This document shows, piece by piece, positions 48,885 to 59,078 of a stretch of 64,000 bases of DNA. How positions within the stretch are numbered: the stretch's first letter is position 1; every line of letters starts with the position of its first letter. Source of the stretch: Fulvimarina endophytica (GTDB lineage: Bacteria > Pseudomonadota > Alphaproteobacteria > Rhizobiales > Rhizobiaceae); NCBI RefSeq assembly GCF_003403015.1, contig NZ_QURL01000001.1, positions 558,001 to 622,000 on the forward strand. Direction: 5' to 3'. The translations under genes and the position numbers were made by a program. Under the pieces are notes generated by a model. That model worked only from the letters and a program-made list of their open reading frames with translations. It did not search any database and was not told the DNA's origin.

Positions 48885-49363
48885 GATCTCTGCTCCCGGG
48901 ACGTTCCGTCCGCAACTTTGTCGTCGACGGCCCGCGTGCTCGCGGCCCCTGTCTCAGGCTTGACGGACTGAAGTGGCTCCATCTGCGGCCCGGACGTCTT
49001 CAAAGGCGCTTCGGGATGCGGCTCGCGCCTGGCCGGCTCCATGCGATCCTCGGGCATCTTCGTCGCCGACTGGACGGAGGACCGGATGTCGTCGCCGATC
49101 TCGCGCATCGGTTTCATCGCTTCACGAACCTGCCGTCGCGGATCGAGGCTTCGAACATCGTCCACGGTCTTGCGGACCTCGTCGAGTTCGGCCTCCTTGA
49201 GAGCGTCGTCGAGCTGCTTGCGGAAATCACCCGCCATGGACCGCATCTGGGCCATGATGCGACCGAACGAGCGCAGCATGCCCGGCAGGTCCTTGGGACC
49301 GACCACCACGATCAGGACGACCGCGATGACCAACATTTCGGTCCAGCCGATATCGGGAAGCAT
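48881..49363 (-). CDS. tatB: Sec-independent protein translocase TatB
   Basis: A 160-aa single-span protein. MLPDIGWTEMLVIAVVLIVVVGPKDLPGMLRSFG is the TatB N-terminus with the Glu in the helix and the GP hinge, followed by an amphipathic helix and a long acidic and Pro-rich tail. It forms the signal-binding complex with TatC. CGAGGA precedes ATG 49363. The tail is variable in the family. It lies 71 bp after the tatA stop. Confidence 0.95.
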   Translation of the reverse strand: MLPDIGWTEMLVIAVVLIVVVGPKDLPGMLRSFGRIMAQMRSMAGDFRKQLDDALKEAELDEVRKTVDDVRSLDPRRQVREAMKPMREIGDDIRSSVQSATKMPEDRMEPARREPHPEAPLKTSGPQMEPLQSVKPETGAASTRAVDDKVADGTSREQRS

Positions 49364-49434
49364 GATCGGTCCTCGGAACGGCGATGCCAGCCGGGTCACC
49401 CGGCCGACATGCGCCTCTGGTTGGGCTGGAACGC

Positions 49435-49671
49435 TTAGACGGGGGTCTTGTCGGTCCGGGTTTCCTGATTGACCGTCGTCGTACCGGACTGATCATCGAG
49501 GCCGCGCCGCTCGGTTGCGGTGCTGCTTGCCTCGTCGTCGCTCATGCCCTTCTTGAAGTTCTTGATGCCCTTGGCGACGTCGCCCATCAATTCGGGGATC
49601 TTTCCCCGACCGAAGAGAAGCAGCACGACCGCGAGAACGATCAGCCAGTGCCAGATGCTAAAGCTTCCCAT
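49435..49671 (-). CDS. tatA: Sec-independent protein translocase TatA
   Basis: A 78-aa protein with an N-terminal helix ([17 protein letters not shown]), the [24 protein letters not shown] hinge and amphipathic helix, and a short polar tail. TatA oligomers form the transport path. GGAGAG precedes ATG 49671. First gene of tatABC. The gene upstream is not scpB, as it is in related genomes, but an ABC ATPase whose stop lies 58 bp away. Confidence 0.96.
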   Translation of the reverse strand: MGSFSIWHWLIVLAVVLLLFGRGKIPELMGDVAKGIKNFKKGMSDDEASSTATERRGLDDQSGTTTVNQETRTDKTPV

Positions 49672-49729
49672 AAAAACTCTCCGTACCTGCCGAACTTGGG
49701 CGCTCGGCCATCGATTCCGTCGGCCTTAA

Positions 49730-50869
49730 CTAACGATCACTCGCGTCTTTTTCAAACACGATCACTGCGAGCGGATCGACCGATACCACAACATCGCGAC
49801 AGTTTTCCGGCACGGTTCCCGCTCTCATGCGCGAACGCAAGGGTTCGTCGACACCTTCGACCGCGACCGTGAAGAGATCCACCCCGCCGAGAAACCGCCG
49901 GGACAAGACCCGTCCGGTCACCCCGGCCTCGCCCGTCCCGAGCCTCAAACCGTTGAGACGCAAGGCAACGGTGAGCTTCGCGCCGTCGTCGCACCGCGTC
50001 GTCGCCACCGGCCCGAGGGCGGTGACGACCCGGCCTCCCCTCGCCTCGGCCTCGATGACGTTGAGCTCGGAAAAGAAACCGGCCGCGAACAGGTTGACTG
50101 GATCACGATAAAGTTCGCGCCCAGTCCCCGTCTGGATCAGTCGGCCATCGCGCAACAACGCGATCCGATCGCCCATGCGCATCGCCTCTTCGGCATCATG
50201 AGTGACGACGATGGCGGTCGCCCGGCTTTCCCGCAGGATCTGAAGCGTATCGGTGCGGATCGTGTCCTTGAGTCGGCTGTCGAGACCGGAGAACGGCTCG
50301 TCCATGAGGAGGACGGACGGGCGCGGCGCGAGCGCGCGGGCGAGCGCAACCCTCTGCTGCTCGCCGCCGGAAAGCATATGGGGATACTGGTCGCCGCGCC
50401 CGGACAGTCCGACACGCTCGAGCGCCGAAGCCGCCGCGGTCCTTGCGGCCGAGGACGACAGTCCCGTGAGCCCGAACGCCACGTTCTTCAGGAGCGTCAT
50501 ATGCGGAAACAGGGCGTAGTCCTGAAACATCAGCCCGACGCCGCGATGCTCCGGCGGGACGAACACGCTCTCGCTCGCCATGACCTCGCCGTTCAGGAGC
50601 AATCTGCCGCGGCTCTGACGCTCGATCCCCGCCGCAATCCGCAAGAGAGTCGTCTTGCCGGACCCGGAAGGCCCGAGAAGGCAGAGGATCTGTCCGGGCT
50701 CGGCCGAAAGATCGATGCCGCAGAGGACATCCTTCGACCCGAATCGCTGGTGGACCCCCTCGAAGGTCAGGCTCGCGGCGAAGCTGACCCCGACACTCGT
50801 CCGCCCGGCTGGCCGCGGCTGATCATTCTGCTTGAGCTGTGACTGCACGACGACCGACCGCGTTATCAT
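49730..50869 (-). CDS. ABC transporter ATP-binding protein, FbpC/PotA type
   Basis: A 379-aa ATPase. The nucleotide domain has Walker A GPSGSGKTTLL, signature LSGGEQQRVALARAL, Walker B VLLMDEPFSGLD and the switch His in IVVTHDAEEAMRMGD. The C-terminal part after about 250 is a TOBE-type regulatory domain, as in ferric-iron, spermidine or sulfate importers. No permease or binding-protein gene lies nearby in the window, so the partner must be encoded elsewhere or the gene is a relic of a larger operon. ATG 50869 was chosen over an upstream TTG. The N-terminal 30 residues look like an unusual linker. Confidence 0.88.
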   Translation of the reverse strand: MITRSVVVQSQLKQNDQPRPAGRTSVGVSFAASLTFEGVHQRFGSKDVLCGIDLSAEPGQILCLLGPSGSGKTTLLRIAAGIERQSRGRLLLNGEVMASESVFVPPEHRGVGLMFQDYALFPHMTLLKNVAFGLTGLSSSAARTAAASALERVGLSGRGDQYPHMLSGGEQQRVALARALAPRPSVLLMDEPFSGLDSRLKDTIRTDTLQILRESRATAIVVTHDAEEAMRMGDRIALLRDGRLIQTGTGRELYRDPVNLFAAGFFSELNVIEAEARGGRVVTALGPVATTRCDDGAKLTVALRLNGLRLGTGEAGVTGRVLSRRFLGGVDLFTVAVEGVDEPLRSRMRAGTVPENCRDVVVSVDPLAVIVFEKDASDR

Positions 50870-50989
50870 GGGCAAGGTGAACCCGGTCCCTGCCCCAGCC
50901 TCGTTCCTTCGGAGCGAGAACTGGAAGCTGACACCGCGCGCGGCGGCCCTCGAGCCGACGCCTCACCCTTCTCGCCGCAGCATAGACGG

Positions 50990-52012
50990 TCAGGCAGGCA
51001 CCGTCATCAGGCGATCGTATTCTTCGGTGAGTTCGGCCAGCTCGATCTCGTCCTTCGGCGCGACGATCCAGGCTTCCGCGTCCACGGCGCGCCGACGCGA
51101 AGCTCCATCGAGGAGAGGCACGCCGCGAACGACGGCCCGCATCTCGTCCATGTCGCCATTGCAATGGAGTACGACATCGCATCCGGCGTCGACGGCGGCT
51201 TGGGCACGGTCCGAGAAGGGGCCGGTCAAGGCCTTCATGGAAATGTCGTCGGTCATCAGGAGACCGTCGAAACCGATCTCCGTTCGAATCACCTCGTTGA
51301 CGACGATCGGCGAGAGTGTGGCACAGCGCTTGTCGTCGATATCGGTAAAGAGAATGTGCGCGGTCATGGCGCAGGGCAGATCGGAGAGCTCGGCGAACGG
51401 CGTGAAGTCGCGCGACGCCAGCTCCCGGCGGGTCGCGCTGACCATCGGCAGCTCCTTGTGGCTGTCGGAGCGCCCGCGGCCATGCCCCGGCATGTGCTTC
51501 ATGACGGGCAGCACGCCGCCGGCCATGGCGCCAGAGGCCATCGCGCGCCCCAGAACCGCGACCGTCTGGGGATCGGTGGAAAGAGCCCTGTCGCCGATGA
51601 TGTCGTGGGCGCCCTCCACCGGAACGTCGAGACAGGGAATGCAGTCCGCATTGATCCCGTAGCGCATCAGGTCCGCCGCGAGCAGGCGACCGTGCAGAAA
51701 AGCGAGCCGCGTGCCGGCTTCGCGGTCCTCGGCATAGACGGTGCCGATCGCCTTCGCGGCCGGACGTTGCGGCGCAAGAGGCGGCCTGAGGCGCTGGATG
51801 CGCCCGCCTTCCTGATCGATGAAGATCGGCGTCGTGTCACGCCCGCCGAGTTCCTTCAGCATCTCGACCAGTTCGCCGAGCTGAGAGGGTCCATCGATGT
51901 TGCGGGCGAAGAGAATGAACCCCCAGGGGCGTTCGCCGGAAAAGAATGCCCGCTCCTCCCGGCTGGGTTCGAGACCCAAGGGGGCGGCGATCCAGGCCTT
52001 CGCGTCGCTCAT
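50990..52012 (-). CDS. nagZ: Beta-N-acetylhexosaminidase NagZ
   Basis: A 340-aa cytosolic GH3 enzyme that removes GlcNAc from recycled muropeptides. The family start MSDAKAWIAAPLGLEPSREE leads to RPWGFILFARNI; the catalytic loop KHMPGHGRGRSDSH with the acid/base His-Asp pair and the nucleophile Asp in LLMTDDISMKAL are intact. ATG 52012 matches the rhizobial start; ATG 52021 is an alternative closer to AGAAGGA. It should release anhMurNAc peptides that can induce beta-lactamase in relatives. SPOR and argS genes lie upstream in the same direction. Confidence 0.94.
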   Translation of the reverse strand: MSDAKAWIAAPLGLEPSREERAFFSGERPWGFILFARNIDGPSQLGELVEMLKELGGRDTTPIFIDQEGGRIQRLRPPLAPQRPAAKAIGTVYAEDREAGTRLAFLHGRLLAADLMRYGINADCIPCLDVPVEGAHDIIGDRALSTDPQTVAVLGRAMASGAMAGGVLPVMKHMPGHGRGRSDSHKELPMVSATRRELASRDFTPFAELSDLPCAMTAHILFTDIDDKRCATLSPIVVNEVIRTEIGFDGLLMTDDISMKALTGPFSDRAQAAVDAGCDVVLHCNGDMDEMRAVVRGVPLLDGASRRRAVDAEAWIVAPKDEIELAELTEEYDRLMTVPA

Positions 52013-52128
52013 GATGGGCATGGTCCTTCTGCCGTCGTTGGCGTTCGACGGATGGTCGTTCGATGATGTCGTCGATTGATGGTCGCTCAGGCGCGAGGAG
52101 GCGCCGGCTAGGCCGGCGCCAGTCGCGA

Positions 52129-54459
52129 TCAACGCGAGACGTAGCAGCTGCCGCCGGCCGATTTCATCTGTTCGCAAAGCGTCGCAGCTTCCTGCTTGGA
52201 CGAGGCGGCCATCCGCACCCGGTGATAGGTGCCCTTGCCCGGGATCTCGGCGGTCTGGATCACGACCTGACGGCCGGCCAGGATGCCGCTATAGCGCGAC
52301 GAGATGGTCGCCGCCGAAGCGCGCGCCGCCTCGTCGGTGGGCTGTGAGGACATCTGGACATACCAGGCATCCGCGTTCGAGCCCGATGCGGCTGCAGCCG
52401 CTACGGGGGCAGGCGACGGCGCGGCAGAACTCGCCTGCGGCGTCGTCGGAGCCTCCGCCGCTGCGAGGGAGGCGACCTGCGTCGGTGCCGAAACCCTCGG
52501 CTTCATGGAGGGAACCGGAATGCCAGGCGCCGCGACGCCGACCGGTTCGTCCGCAACCGTGACGGCCGGCACGTCCTCGGCGCCGGCGGCGAGGGCCGCG
52601 ATATTCGCCGAATCGTCCAGCGCGGGCTGAGCGGCGGCGGGTGAACTGATCCCTCCGACGATGGTGCGATCGTCGAGCGGCCGCGAAGCCGTTTCGATCA
52701 ACGCCTCGTTCGGCTCCATCGTCTCGGTTGCCTTGCCGGCGACGATCGTCCCATCGGGAAGAACCGTGACGGTCGGAACGCGGCGCGGCTGAAGAACCGG
52801 CGTGGCGTCCTCGATCTGCGCATCGCTCATGGCAACGGAGAAAGCGGAGCGGTTGACGCCCGGAAGGCCGTCGTAATCCGGCGCTGCGTTCTGATCGAGC
52901 CCGATCGGCGTCTCGGCCGCAGTCACGAGTTCGCCCTGCGGCTCGCCCTCGGCCGGTTTCTGGTTGGAGACCTCCCGATAGGTCGCGTTCTCCTGATTGG
53001 CGACCGTGCGGCCGCCGGGATCGGGCGGAACGATCTTGACGGGATCGGTATCGGCCTTGACGATCAGGGGCGACGCATCGCCCTCGCCCGAGCCGCTGAA
53101 GTCGAGCACCGCGAACCCCGCGCCGCCGATCACGGCGAGCCCCACGATACCCGCAGCGATCCGGCGGAAGGACGAGTTCGACGAGGCCTTGGCCGGGCGG
53201 CTGTGCCCCTGGCTGTCCTGACGCGCGTTCTGCTCGGCGAATGTCGACAGGATGCGGGGATAGGACCCGTCGTCATCGAGAACCGGGTGTTCGCTCTCGC
53301 CGGAATAGTCGGCCTCGACCGGTGCCTGACGCGAACCGGCGATCGGCCCCTTGTCGGCGCTCTTGTCGAGATTGAGGGCGGCCATCTCGCCGGCCAGGAG
53401 CGCGTCGAAATCGTCGAGAACCGGGACGGTCGTCGTCTCTTCGACACGCCGTTCGGGCGCGAACGCCTCGGTCTTCGAGACCTTGCCGGACAGAGGATCG
53501 GCGGGCGCGGAAAGCGCGGCCAGGGCAGAAACGAAGGCGGTGTCGAACGCCTCGTCCTCGTCCTTGCGCGGTTCGGGCCGGCCGTTCTCCTGGGAGGCAG
53601 GAGAAGCTGCCGTCTCGTTCGTGGCCTTCGCAACTGCGGGCGCAGGCGCAGGCTTCGCCTCCTGGGCAACCGGTTTTGCGGCGGGGCGCACCTCACCCCC
53701 GAACATACCAGAGCCGAAGCTCGGGCGGCCGGAGGAGCGCTGCGGCGAAGCCGGGGGCGGGGCCGGCATCGTCACCTGCCGGGGCTCGGCCGGCCGCTTT
53801 GCGGCGGCCGGCTCGGCGGCGGCGCTCAGCGAAGAGAATTCAGCGTCCAGCGCCTCGGCCAGATCGACATCGATATCGAAGCTCTCGAGCGAGGCCTGAG
53901 GCTTGGCGGGCGCAGTCGCAGGACGGGCCGCGACAGGATTGGAAGTCGCGACGTTCGCAGGCGCGCTTGGGACCGTGGCGGAGCGGGCCACCGGCGCGGC
54001 GGTTGCCGAAGAGCGCACGGGCGGCGCCAACGGTGCGGCCGGCGCCGTCGGCGAGGTGCGCGGGCGGATATGGGTCTGACCCTGCGTCTGGGCAGGCGCC
54101 TGCGCCGGACGGACGGGCGGCAGAGGAGCGGACGAGCGTCTTGGTTCCGCCGGGAGCTTCGGCTCGCCGGCAGGGCCCCAGACGGAGCTCACACGCGCTC
54201 TCGACGGCTCTGCAACCGCAGGGGCCGGCGCGGCGAAATTGGGCTCACGGCGCGAACCGTACGCAGCCCCCTCGCGCCGGGATGGTCCAGTGGGGATATC
54301 GGCCCGGACTTCGGGAGCGACGGGCCGCGCCGTTCCGGACGATTTCCGGGGCTGGTCCCAGGGCTCGTCGATCAGCTTGGCCAGTTCCGCAAACGGGTCG
54401 TCGTCGAACGAATTCAGGGGGCGGGATTGTCCGCGCTCGTTGTCCGATCTGTCGTCCAT
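52129..54459 (-). CDS. SPOR domain membrane protein
   Basis: A 776-aa protein. The N-terminal 430 residues are cytoplasmic, low in complexity and rich in Pro, Ala, Ser and Arg. One membrane helix lies near 430-455 (RIAAGIVGLAVIGGAGFAVL), and the C-terminal 70 residues are a SPOR domain (SSQPTDEAARASAATISSRY ... KSAGGSCYVSR) that binds denuded peptidoglycan at division sites. Location between argS and nagZ is conserved in rhizobia, which supports a cell-wall role. The long disordered region is poorly conserved in the family. Confidence 0.9.
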   Translation of the reverse strand: MDDRSDNERGQSRPLNSFDDDPFAELAKLIDEPWDQPRKSSGTARPVAPEVRADIPTGPSRREGAAYGSRREPNFAAPAPAVAEPSRARVSSVWGPAGEPKLPAEPRRSSAPLPPVRPAQAPAQTQGQTHIRPRTSPTAPAAPLAPPVRSSATAAPVARSATVPSAPANVATSNPVAARPATAPAKPQASLESFDIDVDLAEALDAEFSSLSAAAEPAAAKRPAEPRQVTMPAPPPASPQRSSGRPSFGSGMFGGEVRPAAKPVAQEAKPAPAPAVAKATNETAASPASQENGRPEPRKDEDEAFDTAFVSALAALSAPADPLSGKVSKTEAFAPERRVEETTTVPVLDDFDALLAGEMAALNLDKSADKGPIAGSRQAPVEADYSGESEHPVLDDDGSYPRILSTFAEQNARQDSQGHSRPAKASSNSSFRRIAAGIVGLAVIGGAGFAVLDFSGSGEGDASPLIVKADTDPVKIVPPDPGGRTVANQENATYREVSNQKPAEGEPQGELVTAAETPIGLDQNAAPDYDGLPGVNRSAFSVAMSDAQIEDATPVLQPRRVPTVTVLPDGTIVAGKATETMEPNEALIETASRPLDDRTIVGGISSPAAAQPALDDSANIAALAAGAEDVPAVTVADEPVGVAAPGIPVPSMKPRVSAPTQVASLAAAEAPTTPQASSAAPSPAPVAAAAASGSNADAWYVQMSSQPTDEAARASAATISSRYSGILAGRQVVIQTAEIPGKGTYHRVRMAASSKQEAATLCEQMKSAGGSCYVSR

Positions 54460-54544
54460 CGATCATCCCACTCGTTTGCGATCGCGCCCCTCAACGCGTT
54501 CCGTCACAAGCGCTAGAAGGCGATATTGACCAAAGCGTGATCGA

Positions 54545-56293
54545 CTATCGCATTTCTTCGGGGGCCTCGGCGCCGATGATCTGGAGGCCCGAGCGGATGA
54601 CGCTCGCGACCGCGTCGACCAGGGCGAGGCGCGCATGAGTGGAGTCTCGCGCGTCAGCGTTAACAAAGCGTAACGAGGGCACGTCCTTGCCGCGGTTGTA
54701 CTGGCCGTGGAAAGCCGATGCGAGGTCGTAGAGATAGAAGGCCAGACGGTGCGGTTCGCGGGCGCTTGCGGCCGATTGGACCACGCGCGGGAACTCCGCG
54801 AGCTTGCGGATGAGCGCCGTTTCGCCCTCGTCGTCGAGGAGCTCCAGGTCAGCTTCGATCCGTGCGCCGATCGACGTGTCGAAACCGGCTTCGCGCGCCT
54901 GGCGGAAGATCGAGTGTGCCCTGGCATGGGCGTACTGGACGTAGAAGACCGGATTGTCCTTGGACTGCTCGGTCACCTTCTGGAAGTCGAAATCCAGCGG
55001 CGCATCGCTCTTACGAAAGAGCATCATGAAGCGCACCGGATCGCGGCCGACCTCCTCGACCACGTCGGCGAGGGTGACGAAGTCGCCGGAGCGCTTGGAC
55101 ATCTTCACCGGCTCGCCCTTCCGATAGAGCTTGACCAGCTGGCAGAGGACGACGCTCGCCTTCGCCTCACCACCCGTGATCGCGCGGGCGACCGCTTCCA
55201 GGCGCTTCACATAGCCCGAATGGTCGGCACCCAGAACGAAGATCATCTCCGAGAAGCCGCGATCGAACTTGTCCTGGAAATAGGCGACGTCGGCGGCGAA
55301 ATAGGTGTAGAGCCCGTTCGACTTGACGAGCGGGCGGTCCTGGTCGTCGCCGACGGCGGTCGATCTGAGAAGCGTCTGCTCCCGGTCCTCCCAGTCCTCC
55401 TGTGGTTTGCCCTTCGGAGGCGGCAGCGCGCCGCGATAGACATAGCCCTTGGCTTCGAGATCCGCGATCGCGGTGGCGATCCGGCCTCCGTCCGCATCGT
55501 GGAGCGTGCGTTCGGAAAAGAATACCTCGTGCTCGATGCCGAGGGTCTTCAGGTCCTCGCGGATCATTTCGAGCATCGCCGCGACGGCCCGGTCGCGAAC
55601 GATCGGCTCCCATTCCTCAGAAGGCATGTCGCGCAGGCTCTCGCCGAACTCGGCCTTGAGCGACTGGCCGAGAGGCTTCAGGTAGTCTCCGGGATAGAGG
55701 CCTTCCGGGATCGCGCCGATATCCTCGCCGAGCGCTTCGCGGTAGCGCAGGAAGGCCGAACGAGCCAGAACGCCGATCTGCTCTCCCGCATCGTTGACGT
55801 AGTATTCCTTCGTCACCTCGTCGCCGCAGAAGGCGAGAAGCCGGGCGATCGCATCGCCGACGACGGCTCCGCGCACATGGCCGACATGCATGGGGCCGGT
55901 CGGGTTCGCCGAGACGTATTCGACGTTGATCTTCCGACCGCTGGAAGGAAGCCGGCCGTAATCGGCGCGGGCACCGAGAAGCACCGCGAGGTGACGCGGC
56001 CAGAATGCGGGCGAAAGCCGCATGTTGATGAAGCCGGGCCCGGCGATTTCGACGGTCTCGACATCGCCGTCCATGCGCAGTCGCTCGGCGATGGTCTCGG
56101 CGAGATCGCGCGGCTTCAGCCCCATGGGCTTGGCGAGAACCATCGCGGCATTGGTCGCGAGATCGCCATGCGCGGCATCGCGCGGCGGCTCCACGGTGAC
56201 GCGTTCGAGATCGGGAACGGGCTTGTCGAGGCCGGTCAGGACCTCGGTGACGACGGCTCTCACCCGGGATTCGAAATCGGCGAAGATGTTCAT
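54545..56293 (-). CDS. argS: Arginyl-tRNA synthetase
   Basis: A 582-aa class I synthetase. The HIGH-type motif appears in [21 protein letters not shown], and the KMSKS-type site is [10 protein letters not shown]. The N-terminal tRNA-binding domain (Add1) and the C-terminal helical anticodon domain ([10 protein letters not shown] near the end) are present. ATG 56293 begins [15 protein letters not shown], a typical start. SPOR and nagZ genes follow in the same direction. Confidence 0.97.
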   Translation of the reverse strand: MNIFADFESRVRAVVTEVLTGLDKPVPDLERVTVEPPRDAAHGDLATNAAMVLAKPMGLKPRDLAETIAERLRMDGDVETVEIAGPGFINMRLSPAFWPRHLAVLLGARADYGRLPSSGRKINVEYVSANPTGPMHVGHVRGAVVGDAIARLLAFCGDEVTKEYYVNDAGEQIGVLARSAFLRYREALGEDIGAIPEGLYPGDYLKPLGQSLKAEFGESLRDMPSEEWEPIVRDRAVAAMLEMIREDLKTLGIEHEVFFSERTLHDADGGRIATAIADLEAKGYVYRGALPPPKGKPQEDWEDREQTLLRSTAVGDDQDRPLVKSNGLYTYFAADVAYFQDKFDRGFSEMIFVLGADHSGYVKRLEAVARAITGGEAKASVVLCQLVKLYRKGEPVKMSKRSGDFVTLADVVEEVGRDPVRFMMLFRKSDAPLDFDFQKVTEQSKDNPVFYVQYAHARAHSIFRQAREAGFDTSIGARIEADLELLDDEGETALIRKLAEFPRVVQSAASAREPHRLAFYLYDLASAFHGQYNRGKDVPSLRFVNADARDSTHARLALVDAVASVIRSGLQIIGAEAPEEMR

Positions 56294-56369
56294 GGATTGC
56301 TCGAAGACGTGGTTGAAAAGGCCGCTTTCGGCCGCTTTCGGCCTTCTAGACGGCTTTCATGCCTGCCGA

Positions 56370-57611
56370 CTACCCCAAATGCGGCATCGGCCCGAACAAT
56401 CGGGAATGTTCGCGAATCGCGTAGGTGTCCGTCATCCCGGACAGATAGTCGGCGATGCGCCTTGCCCGCTTCGTCTCTTCCATCTTCTCGAGCGCGCCGC
56501 CCCATTCGGCGGGAAGAAGCGCCGGGTCGGCCGCATATCGTCGGAACAGATCCTCCACGACCGTCTCCGCAGAGGCCATGACCTGCATGACCTGCGGCGC
56601 ACGATAGACGCGCTGGAAGAGGAACGAGCGCGTTTCGTCGACTGCCGCCCGCATCCCCTCGGAGAATCGCGCGATCGTCTCGCCGGCATCGCGCACATCG
56701 TCCGCATGGCGCGGGCCGAGCCGTTCGAGATTGATCATGGTCGTCTCGATCACGTCTTCGACCATGCGGGTGATGTGCCGGCGCATGATCTCGTTGGCGA
56801 GACGATCATTCGAGAGGAAGGGATAGGAGGCCTCGATCTCCTGGAGAATGGAGCCGGCGAGCGTCAGTTCGCGGAGGTCGCCGAGTTCGATGAGGCCCGC
56901 CCGAAGGCCATCGTCGAGATCGTGTGTGTTGTAGGCGATATCGTCGGAGATCGCCGCGCATTGGGCTTCGAGACTGGCAAAACGCGTCAGATCGAGCGGC
57001 ATGAGGGCATCGAAGCTCTCGATCGGCTGCGGTAGTCCGTCCTCGACCGCATGGGGCCCCGCGAGCGGACCGTTGTGCTTGGCCAGCCCTTCGAGCGTTT
57101 CCCAGGCGAGATTCAGCCCGTCGAACTCGGCGTAGCGGCGCTCCAGCGCGGTGACGATCCGCAGCGCCTGCGCGTTGTGATCGAAGCCGCCGTAAGGGGC
57201 CATCATCCGGTGCAGCACCCGTTCGCCGGCATGCCCGAACGGGGGATGGCCGAAATCGTGAACCAGAGCGACGGCTTCGGTGAGGTCCTCGTCGAGGCGG
57301 AAGGCCCGGGCGAAGGCACGGGCGATCTGGCTGACCTCGATCGTATGGGTGAGCCGGGTCCGGTAGTGATCGGCCTCGGTCGCGACGAAGACCTGCGTCT
57401 TGTGTTTCAGCCGGCGGAAGGCCGTCGAATGGACGATCCGGTCACGGTCGCGCTGGAACGCGGTCCGGGTTGCGCTTTCGGATTCGGAATAAAGCCGCCC
57501 CCGGCTCTGCCTGTGGTCGACGGCAAACGCGTTCAGGGGCTCGCGCCCGAGACCGATCGAACGGGGACCCATCGAACGGGACGTGGTCTCGGCCTTGCCG
57601 GGTCGGCTCAT
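56370..57611 (-). CDS. dgt: Deoxyguanosinetriphosphate triphosphohydrolase-like protein
   Basis: A 413-aa HD-domain hydrolase that would split dNTPs to nucleosides and triphosphate. The HD metal set is visible: TRLTHTIEVSQIAR, ALVHDFGHPPFGHAGE and the later DDIAYNTHDLDD. FRRLKHKTQVF is a family motif. ATG 57611 begins MSRPGKAETTSRSMG; the open frame above it is Arg-rich and non-coding in look. It is divergent from the A-type iron-sulfur carrier gene, with about 100 bp between starts. argS follows 76 bp downstream. Confidence 0.93.
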   Translation of the reverse strand: MSRPGKAETTSRSMGPRSIGLGREPLNAFAVDHRQSRGRLYSESESATRTAFQRDRDRIVHSTAFRRLKHKTQVFVATEADHYRTRLTHTIEVSQIARAFARAFRLDEDLTEAVALVHDFGHPPFGHAGERVLHRMMAPYGGFDHNAQALRIVTALERRYAEFDGLNLAWETLEGLAKHNGPLAGPHAVEDGLPQPIESFDALMPLDLTRFASLEAQCAAISDDIAYNTHDLDDGLRAGLIELGDLRELTLAGSILQEIEASYPFLSNDRLANEIMRRHITRMVEDVIETTMINLERLGPRHADDVRDAGETIARFSEGMRAAVDETRSFLFQRVYRAPQVMQVMASAETVVEDLFRRYAADPALLPAEWGGALEKMEETKRARRIADYLSGMTDTYAIREHSRLFGPMPHLG

Positions 57612-57711
57612 CGTTTCATCCCGTCGATTGACCAAGGCTCGGCGCGTTATTACCTTGACCCTATCCCACGAACAAGGAGCGCGGCGGGCTTTCACCCCGA
57701 CCTCGATACCC

Positions 57712-58056
57712 ATGATGAGCGAAACCCTCGTCCAACCGGTGACCCTGTCCGACAAGGCCGTGAAGCGGATCGCCGCGATCCTCGCCAAGGCGCCGGACGC
57801 CAATTCCCTGCGTGTCTCGGTCGAGGGCGGCGGATGCTCCGGCTTCTCCTACAAATACGACCTGACCAGCGAGACCGAGGCGAGCGATCTCGTGCTCGAA
57901 CGAGACGGGGCTCGCGTCGTCATCGACGAGACCTCGGTGGTCTATCTCGACGGGTCGGTCATCGATTTCGTCGACGACCTGATGGGTCAGAGCTTCCAGG
58001 TCCGCAATCCGAACGCCGTCGCCTCGTGCGGCTGCGGCACCAGCTTCTCGATCTGA
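57712..58056 (+). CDS. erpA: A-type iron-sulfur cluster carrier (ErpA/IscA-like)
   Basis: A 114-aa carrier with the three ligand Cys: GGGCSGFSYKYDL in the middle and SCGCGTSF at the end. A-type carriers deliver [4Fe-4S] clusters to apoproteins. The tandem ATG (57712 and 57715) leaves the first Met uncertain, and the ribosome site is weak. ErpA in relatives lies next to dgt and xthA, as here. Distinguishing ErpA from IscA by sequence alone is not secure, so the symbol is tentative. xthA follows 14 bp downstream. Confidence 0.87.
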   Translation: MMSETLVQPVTLSDKAVKRIAAILAKAPDANSLRVSVEGGGCSGFSYKYDLTSETEASDLVLERDGARVVIDETSVVYLDGSVIDFVDDLMGQSFQVRNPNAVASCGCGTSFSI

Positions 58057-58070
58057 AAGCGTAGGCCCGC

Positions 58071-58853
58071 ATGCTCGTCGCGTCCTGGAACATCAACGGC
58101 GTCAAGGCGCGGATCGACGGGCTCACCACCTGGCTGAAGGAGCGATCGCCCGACATCGCGTGCCTCCAGGAGATCAAGAGCCAGGACGAGGGCTTCCCGC
58201 GCGCTGCGATCGAGGATCTCGGCTATCACGTCGAAACGCACGGCCAGAAGGGCTTCAACGGGGTCGCGCTTCTGTCCAAGACCAAGCCAGAAAGCGTCCT
58301 GCGCGGCCTTCCCCACGACGAGAGCGACGAGCAGGCCCGCTATATCGAGGGTGTCTGGACCGGTGAGGCGGGTCCGCTGCGCGTCGCGTCGATCTACCTG
58401 CCAAACGGTAATCCGCTCGGCACCCCGAAGTTCGACTACAAGCTGTCCTGGATGGAACGGCTCGAACGCCACGCCAAAGACCTTCTCCTGAAGGAGGAGA
58501 TGCTGGTGCTGGCCGGCGACTTCAACGTGATCCCCCAGCCCGAGGACGTCCACAACCCGAACGCATGGCTGGAGGACGCTCTCTACCAGCCTCAATCGCG
58601 TGGCGGATTGCGCCGACTGGTGCATCTCGGTCTTGCCGATGCCCTGCGCATGACGGACGATCGATCGGAAATCTATACCTTCTGGGATTATCAGGCCGGC
58701 GCCTGGCAGAAGAACAACGGCATCCGGATCGACCATCTCCTTCTCTCGCCGGAAGCGCAGGTCGCGCTTCGCTCGGTCGGGACGGACAGTCATGTGCGCA
58801 GTTGGGAGAAGCCGTCCGACCATGTGCCGATCATGGCCGAGATCGCGGCCTGA
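58071..58853 (+). CDS. xthA: Exodeoxyribonuclease III
   Basis: A 260-aa endonuclease/exonuclease/phosphatase-fold enzyme for repair of abasic sites. Motifs are complete: WNINGVKARIDGL, CLQEIKSQD, GDFNVIPQPEDVHN (catalytic Asp), GIRIDHLLLS and the final SDHVP with the catalytic His. The start is 14 bp after the erpA-like stop, so the two are probably one operon. After its stop, 225 bp to putA show no convincing gene; a minus-strand frame there is discussed under rejected items. Confidence 0.95.
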   Translation: MLVASWNINGVKARIDGLTTWLKERSPDIACLQEIKSQDEGFPRAAIEDLGYHVETHGQKGFNGVALLSKTKPESVLRGLPHDESDEQARYIEGVWTGEAGPLRVASIYLPNGNPLGTPKFDYKLSWMERLERHAKDLLLKEEMLVLAGDFNVIPQPEDVHNPNAWLEDALYQPQSRGGLRRLVHLGLADALRMTDDRSEIYTFWDYQAGAWQKNNGIRIDHLLLSPEAQVALRSVGTDSHVRSWEKPSDHVPIMAEIAA

Positions 58854-59078
58854 TTTCACGGCCGGACGAACGAGGTCCGGCAGAAGGCGCTGCGACCGCG
58901 CGTTCGGTGTGCGACGAAAGGCCGGTCCCCGCCGATACGGGTCATGATCACGTCCGCCAGCGCAAGTCCTTGCGCCACGGTTGACGCATAGGCGGAAAGA
59001 TACGACCACCGGTGCGACAGGCGCCCGCGCCATCTTCGAGACGAACGGCCTCCGGACCCGAACGCAAGGATCAGCCCC

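Noticed and set aside
52013..52177. Upstream extension of nagZ that would add a Tat-like signal (RRQLLRLALIA...)
   Set aside because: The first 49 bases overlap the SPOR gene in another frame, and the rest is not conserved-looking. NagZ is a cytosolic enzyme and its family starts at MSDAK.
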